Of a stretch of DNA of 64,000 bases, positions 23,977-35,900 are shown piece after piece. The stretch's first letter is position 1, and each line of letters begins with the position of its first letter. Under the pieces are notes generated by a model. It was not told the DNA's origin and did not search any database. It was given only the letters and a program-made list of their open reading frames with translations. Source of the stretch: Siderastrea radians (Eukaryota; Cnidaria; Anthozoa; Scleractinia; Rhizangiidae); assembly GCA_964017195.1 (NCBI GenBank), contig OZ024892.1, forward strand, positions 12,162,071 to 12,226,070, given 5' to 3'. The position numbers were made by a program, and so were the translations under genes.

Positions 23977-26900
23977 TGACTGATAAAGAGGAAGCCATCG
24001 TTTTTCCTCCGGTACGGTTCTGGGGCCTCAATCCGTTGTTTTGGACACACATGAAAATGTTCGTTAAAGAAATTCAAAATTTACAGGAACATCCAGATTA
24101 TAAGGGTAAGATTCAAAAGCGAGATATATAGATGACAGTTTGATTTTGACGGATATGTTTACATAAATCATACATTTAATTTAACTTTAAGCTTAATTAC
24201 CTTCAGACTCGACCAATTAATTACCTACTAGATAAGCTTACATGACTGTATAGGTAGCTTTAGCTAGCTTTCTATATGTATTAATTTGTTCTTGGCTTTT
24301 TAGCCAGCTTAGTTCATAGTTTCTTTTTAACCTGTCAAACACTTATATCATGAGCCCTTGGTTCGGGAGATTGGGAAACCATTCCCTATGTTCTTGGCAT
24401 TTTAAAAATAAATTATCCTTATCCTTTTCCTAAGTTTAGTTACAGTCTAACACCTAGCTCGCCACGAGTCTCTCATTCAGTAGTAGCTCAGTGGTTAGAG
24501 CCTCCAACTGTTGTATCGAACTGGTCCTTAAGGTTTGTTTCCCATCGGGGACTCGGATATTTTGTTTTTCCCAAGCTCGAGACAAAATTATTGAATATTT
24601 ATACATCCTTTGAAATTTACAATTACCCTAGATGCTTCAACGGGATCTTTCAGTTGCTTGCCAACAGTAGTGTGACCTTGAGGCATTTTGGTCAAGCCTC
24701 TTGCTTAAGCAAGAAGCTTGTCAAAAATGAATTTTCTATCTTTTGTCATTATCTCTTACTAAAATATATAGACGAATTTGGTATTACTGCACAGTTTTTA
24801 TTGTGATTGTGATTGCATTGTTGTGGGCTATGTGTATTATCAAAGTGGCAACTATTTTTAAATATTTGATTGTTTTCATTGTTTCCCTACTAAAATGATT
24901 TTGAGCACTTTCTGCATTCATTATTACTTTATTGATAGACTTCAACAAAATATTAAAACTACTGAATCTAAAAAGTCAGAGTCAGAACACTTAAGACCTG
25001 ACATAATTATGTTTTCTGTTTTCTTAGACTGTTTGAGGGCCTTTTAAAGGGACTGTGTACACTAATGCAGGCTGATCTGTTCAGATTATTTTGCCAAAGA
25101 TTGAACTCACAGAAACTTCCTGAGCTGCTGTTTGGCTTCTTGAAAATCCTAGCTGACCTTAGTTACTTCAGGAATTGAATCTAAACAATGTATTTGTCTC
25201 TCCAACAAGAAAAGAAATAAATTTTCCTACAGTATGAAAGTTTGAAGTGCCATTTTGCCAAAGAAAACTCCAGTTTTTCATCACAATTAAATCCAAATTT
25301 CTGTGGACATCGTCATGAAAGACCTCTGAACACATATTTCCATCAAAATGATCGGTTGGAGGACCCTGAAATATAACCATCTCTAGCTGGGAAGTGACTG
25401 CCCTTTCTGGGCTTGAAAGTGATCTCTTGTGAGAGAGTCAACTATAAACAACAGTTTACTATAAATAATTGTTTAAAACCACTGATAACTTTGTATAAGC
25501 TTGCAGTTTGGTAATTCACCTTCAGTGAAACTTTTAAAGGCAGGGGGTAAATCAGGGGTATATAGAAATATTTTTACATCCTCAAAATTTGTAAGTGGCC
25601 TCTTATGAGAGAGTCAACTGTAAGTTAAAATACTATAATTAATTGTTGTTCAAAATCACCAATAACTGTGTCTGAGCTTGCATATTGTTAATTCACCTTC
25701 TGTTGAACAGTGAAATTTTTAAATGTAGCGAGTCAGTCAGGGATACATAAAAAATATCATGATGTTGATATTAATGTCTCCACAAAAATTCCCCAGTTTA
25801 CCTTATAATTAGTCTGTGCATAAACTTAAGACTGAGGCAACTTACAGTTTAAATCACACAGTCAAAAGGGAACGATTTTTCAAAATAATTCTTCTTACTA
25901 AAGTTCATGGTTACCTAAATGTTAAGTCGTAATCCTTTCAGAGAGAGGATTCAAGTCATGTAATTATCCTCACTTAGTTAACATTGTTACTTACTGAAAA
26001 TGTGTAAACCTCTTGCAGTCAGGAGCCAGTTTCAAATGGAATGATCAAGTCAACTTACATTCATTTCATTCATTTCTTACAAATATGTGCATTATAATCA
26101 TTTTACAGAGTTTAAAGGAATTAGCATACTTAGAACAAAGACAATGTTAAAAAAGAAATTTTTCCTTTGTTATACCTGTTTAGGAGTATACTGTTATAAT
26201 AAAACACATCCTGTGATCAGAGTGGAGATTCTTGGGCACATTGTCAGCTTGGATGTAAAGGAGAAACTCACAACTTATGGAGGTAATTTTCACACAGATA
26301 TAGCACAATAATTATTATTGATACTCATATTATTCAACTTCGAATGTTCTTTTTTAATGACTAAGTAATTATAAGCGATTGAAAATAATTTACATTTACA
26401 TTTTAAGAACTGAATTTGAAATTGGAAAGGAGCTTATGCTATTAAAAGTTGCCTAGCATAAAAAACTTGAGACTTCATGTCAGGGAGATAATGATAATTG
26501 CTAAAAAGAATTTTGTTAAATAAAAAATTGCTGGACATGTATATCAAGTAAAAAAATTAAATTCATTTGGTTAAATCAAACTTCTACATGTGAGTTACAT
26601 AAAAAGGACCTTCAACAAGACAAATAAGATCAATTTTCTCAGATTTTGTTGTGCCTGAATATTGTTGGTTAATAGTGTTCAAGAGAACTGTAAAAATACT
26701 GTTTGTTAATGTTACGTTTAAAAAGAAGAAATTAACTGTTTATTGCCAAGGATTAACATGTACAACAGGCAGGTGTTTGATGCCAAGCTGGGAAATGCTG
26801 TGGTGTGGTGTGCTAAAAATGTTTCATCATCTGGACATCACAGAAAAGTACCCAGTCATCTGGATGGTTAAACTTGGATTTCATGAGAGTAACTCAAAAT

Positions 26901-29900
26901 CTAGAACTACTTTTAATTGTCCTTGTGTAAAATATTAGCAGCACCACACAGAAGTATTGCTGATAATGCTCTCAGCCCTCATGCCCAGTACACCCGAAAT
27001 GACTCAGATTGTCTATATAAGGCACAGACAACCTGACTCAGCGAAAGTGTAGCGGAATTTGTCATTCACCTCTTCCTACCAGAAGTGGATATCAAAATTT
27101 GATATGACTTTTGGTGTGACAGGTGGCATTTCATGTCCACCTGAGTCTGATCGAGTTGATCTGCCAACATTCCAACCATCTATCATAATGCTCTAGTTGT
27201 ATTTTTCTAAGTCTTGCACAAGGTGACTTCCGGTGAGAGGGGTGGCATTTTGCTAGACAGGTCATGTCCATTCAAGTCCAATTGAGTCCATCCGCCAACA
27301 TTTTTACTCTCCCTTATAACACTCTACCTGTATTTTTCTATAAAGTCTTGCGCGAGATGACTTGCGGTGAGACCGGTGGTCCACTGCCTTAGTCCACCCA
27401 ATTCAGTTTGGGTGTATTGGACAACCCTCCATTTTAGAGGTCAAACTTTGGTATATTTCATTCACACTAAAAACTACCTTGTACAGTAAAAGTTTAGTAA
27501 ACAGCACCACAGGAAAGTGCTAATCTCAATGGCCTTCACTGATTGGAAATGGTTATTATTATTTTTAGTTAAGGTTTCATCAAAACCAAATTTTTAATTT
27601 GCACAGCATATTGTCTGTAATAACAACTCTACAAGAAAATATTTATTGTTGTTTATTATACATGAAATCGTTTGTGCAAGGGTAAAAAATACCAGGTTGT
27701 TTGGCTCCCAAAAAATATTTCAGTTAGTTGATTTAATATTATTTTTATTGTTTTTTTTTTAGTTGATGATGGGAGTGGGACAATTCCATGTTGTAGATGG
27801 CACTCATCAGATCATAGCAGTGACAGTGCAGTGGGGAAGTTTAGCCTTGGACAGCTGGTAACAGTGCAGGGGAAGATTTCTGTCTTTAGAGAGCAAAGAC
27901 AACTCACAGTTGATCTGATCTGTATCCATCCATGCAGCAAGTTAAAGTTAATACAGCAGCAGCAGCAGTATAGCTGCGATCATGATTTTTTTTGTGGAAG
28001 AGAGAGAGAGGAAAGAAATCACCTTTAGTTATACTTTAGTTTCACGGACCGCCAACCATGCCCAATTAAAATAATCAGCAATATTATCTGTATCGCTTTT
28101 AACACTCTTTTGTGATGTAATTTTTATTGATATTATTACTGTTTTGTACATTTTCTTTCTAATATTTTACTGTTATTTTTCTTTTTGATATTTCTGATAT
28201 TTTACTTTCTTATAATTTTCAGGACCGCTCTGAAAACCACTGTATATGATGAGAGCATCCTGTCTAATTATTATTATTATTATTATTATTATGGTATAAG
28301 CCAATCTGAATTTACCAGAAGTCATGTCACGTCACAAATTGTGTTTAACTTTCCTTATAGCTAGGTGGCTTTTATTATTTTACTTGTCGATGAATACATT
28401 TTCTAACAGGGAAGACATGATCTAGTAGTAACAATCGTAGCAATTAATTTTGTAAAACGTTGTAAACCTTAACAGGACTGTATCAGATGCAGAATCAGAT
28501 CCCAATGCAGAGGTTATGTTCTGGTTGGAGGCCGTCAATCTTGGCAACATGATCTACAGTGGGCCCTTTACCCCATCAATCAAGGATTTTCAGGCAGGGT
28601 TTAGTGACATGTCAAAGGAAGCGCAACTAAAAAAGGCTGTTTCACAGCACCTCAGAGAGAACAACATGGTGGCATTCCAGTTCAGAACTCTGTGTCTAGA
28701 GCCAGACATACTGCAGCTAGCAACAGATGTTGTAAGGCAAAAATACACAGACCAGGTATATCAGAGATGCCAACCTGTGTTGGTGTGAAATCGGGAGACT
28801 TCTTAATCCTTTGTGACAACAACCCAACACCCACCCCCCTGATGTAACCCTGCCCCCCAGTATTTAGCACAACAGCTAACTAAAGGTGATACCAGGGCTG
28901 CAAATAATTTTTCTTTCTTGAAAGGACGTGTGTCCGACCAAGTCTCCATTTTGGTCGGACAAAACAGAACTGTGTTTGGACGTTTTTTTTTTTAATATTA
29001 TTTTTTAAGTGAAGTAATTGTTTCTTATCATTATTTACTTACTATTTGGTAAAAAAATTTGTCCGAACATAATTTCCTACCATAGTTAACTAAAGATTTC
29101 GTCAGGCATAGGCCAATTTTAGTCCGATGACTGACGGTTATCTGCAGCTCTGTGATACTCAGTGGAAAGCTGGGGTATCACCACAGACATTTGTCAATGA
29201 TTCTTACTGGTTAACATTAGTCCAATTAGATGGTCACTTAATATATTCATCATTATGACAATACTGCTCAGTCATGAGTTTCTTGAAGCATCTGTAATAT
29301 AATGCTCACAGATGCATGATAAAACCTGTTTAGGACAGACTCGCATAAAATTGTATACCTTGTTTAGGACAAAGAGGCCAAGAACCATACCCTGTCCAGC
29401 AGCACGTCCCTGTATAGGCCATATAAGAGAGTATCCCGCATCCCAGGCTCTGTGCAAAAAATGCACCAGGAAGGTTGGAATGGCCCACTGAGAGTTAGAG
29501 TCATGTTCCATACATGTATGTTAGGACTTTTACCATTCTGTCTGTTACAATTATATCTAAATTTTTAAGCCAATTGAAGAATGTTCCAGGGATTTACCAA
29601 GAATCAATTATTATAGTTTTGTCTCTTTGTTTCTTTTCAAGGTGCAAGGTAAAAAGCTGGATGGCCCTTACGAAGCAAAGAAAGCCATTCGTCATGTGAT
29701 TAAAGATCTTGAGAGGGAAGGCTTGGTGTACTTCAAAGACTCTAGGACAGATCTCTATGAGGTGTGCAAATTTTCAGTGTCAGATTACTGCCTCCCCCCC
29801 CCCCCCAACGTTTCCGAGATTTAAACAAACGACCAAAACAGTCAGATCATTTAAGGAGGCTCGCAACAGTTTTTTTGGCCTTGGGGTGTATCTTTTAAAG

Positions 29901-32900
29901 TCAAAATTTCGCATAGAAGGTAAACTTCGATTTCCTTGATACTACACCACCTTTTCAACATATGATCAAAGTTTATTTTCTCACTGGTTTCCTAGCAACA
30001 GCTGTCACCATAGCAACGGTAATGGACAACCCCTCATTTTAAATAATGTCGAATATCTCGAAAACTAGTCAGACACTTTATGACGAAACTTGAACTATTT
30101 GAACTACTCAACCTACACAACTTGTATGCGAAATTAAGGAAAATCTGTAAGAGCGTTTTCATGTAAATCATGATTCATTTTTTTACGGGCTGATTTTGGT
30201 CATTCCTGCAATTTTCTCCAATACTTCAAGAAAGATAAAACTTAACACTTTCTCTTTTCAGTTGAAGGATCTTTTATGATATCAAAACATTCTTAATGTA
30301 CATTGAGCTTCCTAGGTGGCTGCGATTTTAAGATATTTATATTTAAAAACTGCTAAAATGCAGCACAAATCAGCCAAAAAGTTCGTAATTTGCATAAATA
30401 GAAATATTTCTAAACTGCCCTTACAGATTTTTCTCTTAAATTGATTGCCGTTAGAATAATAATTCTTTTTGATGTTCCAGTGAGTTTTAGGCTGAATAAT
30501 CATTTCTGTTATTTGATAAGAAGGCTGAATCTCGGTCAAGTTTTAGTCGTTATTAACTTTCAACGAGCAACAGTTTTATTTTGTTTTTCCTGGTCTATTT
30601 CACGGTTATTGAAATAGAATGGTTATTGAATGTTAGTGTAGTCTGAAAGAGCATTGTTTCCTCTTCAAATATGTGGATTAAAATTTTTGGGTAAATAAAA
30701 TCGTGAGCACTAAGGCAGAGAAGTAAATACAGCTCTATGTATTAAAAACTTGACCTCTGACCCCAGTGTAAAGAGACGGCAAGCTTTTTGTTATTTTCAA
30801 ACATTTTCTCAAGATGTCAGTCCGAAATAGGTCTAGGTAAAACTATTTTGAAGTGTTAAATCTTGCAGAAGCCATGAAGCGGTTAAAAATCACATTTTCC
30901 CCTTATAAATCACTTCGTTTTAATGCTGAGAACTGAACGTTAACAAATTCCAGTGAAAATTGCGAGTGCTTGACTACATTAACGAACGATACTCACCTGG
31001 AAATTTGTTAGTTCGCCAGTCAATGTAGCTTGATATAGCAGAGTTGATTTCTTGGCTTGAAATGATTTTTTAAAGAAGGAACGGAGTCAAGATTTTGCAA
31101 CCCCCGGGGGGACTCCCATATGAAAGGGACGGGGATGCTCGTCGGAAAATTGGAATTACACGCTTAAAGGAGACCAATCTGGGCGTGGCTCAGACTTTAT
31201 TTGACCCCTAAAGGAGACCATGCTAAAACAGACAACTAGATAAGAGCTACAGTGATTTAAATTGAGCTAAAGATATTTACATCGAATGTTTAGAGGCATT
31301 GTCATAAATCTTAAGTTTTCGTTCGCAGTCAAAATATTCATAGAAAAAAATATTGGCTCTCTGTCCTGAACGCCCTAAGCGATACCAAAATCTGCAATTT
31401 ACACCCCTAAGCGAGACGACGAACATCCCCGTCACTTTCATATGGGAGTCACCCTCCCCCCCCACCCCCCCGGGCTCGCAACCTCAGAAGTATGAGCGTT
31501 GTTAAATAATGGTTCGCGTAAGAACTATAGTAGAAAACAATAGGCCGTGGCAATGGAAGCCGTTATTTCCAGCCGTGAGAAAACGTGTTTAACAATAAGC
31601 CTTAAATAAGCTTTCTCATTGGATAAAAAGATTTTAGCGCGAAATTCAAATAGTTTCAGGAAAATTACAAAGGCCTAGAATTCAATAAAATCGTTCAAAT
31701 TCGCTGAATAGTTTGTTTAAATAAAGATCTTTATGAACGCAGAGTGTAAGAAAAATTGTATGTGGGGAACCATGGGTTTTTAAAGGTGATGCGACCGAAA
31801 GCGATATGTTGCCTTGCTTTCGTCGTACCTTTGACAGTTTCTGCAATTATTTACTCTCATTTCATTGTTTTGTGCAATTATGTGGCATCTATTTTGGATC
31901 TGGTTTGACGCAAAACCACGCCATGAAATATGACAAACACGGTGAAAGTTTGACTGCGAAGTTCGTAAAAAAAGTCCACTACTAGCAATTTCTTTACTAG
32001 CTAGCTAAATGGTTTTAATTCTTAACCTTTGAAAATTTTTTCTAAACGCTAAAACGTAAAGCTTTCACAAGAATGGTTACGTGAAAAACCCCGAACAAAT
32101 CTCAACACGAGACCTCAATCAATGTTGATCATTTTTGACGTTCATTACAAGTCCACACATCATACAAGACCTTCCATTTGGACAGAAATACCTCGAGCTG
32201 TCAACTGATGAAGTACTAGAGACACGACACCCAATGTAATCCGATGTATGATTCCCGAACAGATTGTTATCCAGTATACTTAATACTACGAAGAAGTAGG
32301 GTTTCAGCCGTTTGGACGCACAACAATGTTAACGATCCTCAAAGCTTGCAGTGACCCTGTGAGAAAGTCTTTGCAGGTTATCGACTATCTTGCTGCAGAA
32401 TGAAGTAAAGCTTTTGACAACCTATGTCGGGTAGCGAGGCAACTAGAGGACTGCGGGGGATTAAAGGGGCTATGTCACGCTATTGTAGTATCTTTAAGAA
32501 GCTAAAAAGTGTCCGCATCAAATGAATTCCAAAAAACAAGGGGGCTTGTTATTAGAGGCTATCTTACGCCACGAAAACTGTTTCCTCTTGTCTGTTGCTA
32601 CAGACGGCAAGGATGGAAATGGATTGATACTTGAAAAAATTGGGCCAGTTTTTCGCCAGTTTTTCAGGTTTTGATGCTGTGTTGTCAAAAATTACGAAAA
32701 CATTATGATGGCTAGCTCTCCCTGATAAAATCCATATGATATCTTTGTCATAGTTTTACAGGAGCACTTTGTGTACGAATAAAGGTACTAGGTAATGTTT
32801 TCAGCACAGAGTTGACCTAAAATAGCCAAATCCTCGTGTCGTAGCACCTTTAAGGAGGGCTGTCGCCGAGTAGTGGAGAAGCTGTCTGAAGAACGCGAAA

Positions 32901-35900
32901 CAATATCTGAAGTCGGATTATAAGGTATCCAGGAGTTAGCCTCACTATTTGGACTGTAAAGCCATAAGCGTAGCTTCTATGCGCGTTTATTGCATGCAAC
33001 TAATCAAATTGCGGAAGCTCTTTATAAGCTTGGCTGATTTTGCATTGAAGTGCACCTAACCCCAAAATATTTTTTTCGCTAAAATAACTCTTTGCACCTG
33101 TTCGAAAAGCATTACGCCTTTTTTTTATGAAATCCCCCTCAGTCTTGACTTATTATAGGCTGTAAAAATTACGAAATCTGGCCATCATCTGGTACACGAC
33201 CGAGCTAGTGAGGGCATGGGTCTATTCTGGATTTGACATCACAAACTGATTTGCATCTTCTTAAAGTGCCACTGGGACGAAAATTCATAGGTTTATTTCG
33301 GCCAAATTCTGTCGCAGAATATCGCGTTTTGTTCATATTTCTCCAGAAAACTGAACAACAAACCTTCCATCCAAATATTTTTTAGCTCCAAAGTCGCGTA
33401 AAATGTGTCCGCCATTACTGAAAACGTGTTCCTGGGTGATTGCGCAATTTAATAGCTTGTGACGTCAGAGGCTCACCTCAGTCGCGTTTCCTTGTGTTTT
33501 GACTGAAGATGTCTACCGTCGACTGCGAAACCTCCGAAGAGTATTTCTACGATTCGGAACAGTCTTTAGCTTCCGAATCCTCTGAGGATTCGTTTCATTC
33601 GGCAAATGAAGAATTTTTCTTACCGTACGATTTAAGAACTGATGTGAGGTTTCAACTAATAATCTTGTCAACAAACTGTTTAAAGTTTTTTTTCTCGCCA
33701 TATTATTTGAGTTATTTGGCGGGAGTTCAAAACATAAGCGAAATATGCTTAGACAATGATTGTAGTTCACAGGCCCCAGTTGCTCAGAAAGTGGATAACT
33801 CTTTTTCAACGGATAAGTCGCTGTCCGGTGGATAAAGTTTATCGCTTCATCTCAGTTGTTCAAAGCTTGGATAGCGCCGATCCAGCCAGCTGTTCAGACG
33901 CTATCCAGCGATCATAAAGTTGTCCATTCCAAGATAGGTTGTGTAACTTTTATCCACTGTAAACCTGTAGCAAAATAGACATGGATATTCGAAGAATTGA
34001 TCTTTTAAGCTGTGGAAATTTAGACAAAACACCTATGAAAACTTTAGACTTTGATGCGCACGAATTCTCAACCATGGGTCGATCGATGTGACTGTTCGTG
34101 TGGGAGAAAATAAAAGAAGCGATACTTTGTCTGCCGTTGTTTATGTTCATTATATATTGTAAAAAAAAGCATTGAAATTTTTGACCATTCTTGGCATAGT
34201 CTGGGAAACTTTCTTGAAAAACCGTAATTGTTGTAATCAGTTGGCAGGCAGCTTATCGTGTCTATCATAGTACAGTGGTCACTCAACACATTGAAACACA
34301 AGTGCTTGGCGCTGCTAAATATTTTAAACAGTTTTTATAAAATTCTTTTTCTGAGCCGAAGGAAGTGAAATAAATCAAAACCTTTTTTTTTCAAGAACTG
34401 GAGGCCTTGTGTGACCGGAATCTAAATATTTGTAGTCAAAATTAAAAGCCACAAGGAAAATTTTCCGCTGCTCAACAACAACATGCGGACCGCCGAGGAA
34501 ACGAAGCTTTCGCTTGCCTTATTCGCTGCGTAAAAATAATAACTTGACATTTAATCATTTTTCTTAGTAGTTCATTTACTAAGATTGCTATGACAGGCAA
34601 AAATAAATAACACTGTTAAACCCTTAGGCAAATTGTGGCGTGTGATATTTTTTCCCAACTTCAATTTCCACGCTCCGACGATCCCATCTATTAAAGCCTT
34701 TATCTCGAACAACAACAACAACATTTTATTTGCATTTCCAATCACAAATGCCATTGCACATAGAAAGGAGAAAGAAAAAAAGTTGCAAAATTGATTAATT
34801 TACAATTCCTGTGTCTATTGATCCATTTCTTAATGCAAAATTCGTAAATGAAGTAACCTAATTTTTTACAAGTGAAAGCGTCAATGCTATTTAAGAGAAA
34901 TACAATTTTAAGAATCGAAATCGGAATATTTACTAATAATATCGTCCATTAAAGATTTTCTAATTACATCATATCTATTGCAAGATAAGAGGAAGTGTAC
35001 TTCGTTTTCAACTTCATTTGAGCTGCAGCATTGACAAATTCTCAGATGCTCAGGGAGTTTAGGGGTGGAATGTCTTCCATTTTCAATTCTTAGGTTGTAC
35101 TTACCTAACCTAAGTTTTGCTACTGCCCGAACAATAATGTCAATCGACTGTTCACCGACAGGGAATAAAGAGAGAAAAGTTTCTCCACATTCAGGATGGT
35201 TTGTTATAAAATAAATGTCCATGCTTCTAAGCGATTACTGCTCTGAAATTAACACACGCGGAATTAAAAAAGGAAAAGATAAGCAGTACAAACTATATCA
35301 GCTTAATCACGGCGGTCAGGATTGCATTCGCCGAGGATCTTCGCGCTAGCAGACGGTAGAACTGAAAGGGTTTTCCACGACGATAATAAATTTCAAAATA
35401 CGTTAAAAGAAAATCAGTTTTGCACAATGGTGGATGCGTTAAAGAAGAAACAAACTATCACTTCAACTGCGTTATAAGATAAGGTAAGTTACCTTTCGTC
35501 TTGTTCGCGCAGATTATGTTTTTTTCGGTCCTTTTTTACATATAGTTGGAATGGGCAATGGAATAATCGACCTCTGAGATCTTGCAACATGAACAGCCTT
35601 CTGGAAAAACTCGTCGGTGAAGTGATCAAAATGCCTCTCCGGTTGAAATTCGCACTGTGTGTGAGTAAGAACATTGTCCTTTTTTCCATTGCGGGTCCGC
35701 TCGCAGGGCTTCAATGAAGGAAAATACCAGCTCGGTGGTTGGATTTATTGGTGGTTGGATTTGGTTGGATTTGTTGTTGTGTTGTTACACAAGTACTACC
35801 TGTCATTACTTCTGCAGCAAGGAAGATTTCAAAGTCGTAGACAAAGACTTGGCAAGAAATCTTTCCTCGAGGACAATTTACTTTCCAGTGGCAAGTAACC

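Noticed and set aside
24477..24575. Functional tRNA gene
   Set aside because: The B box is degraded and no cloverleaf with a proper anticodon arm can be drawn.
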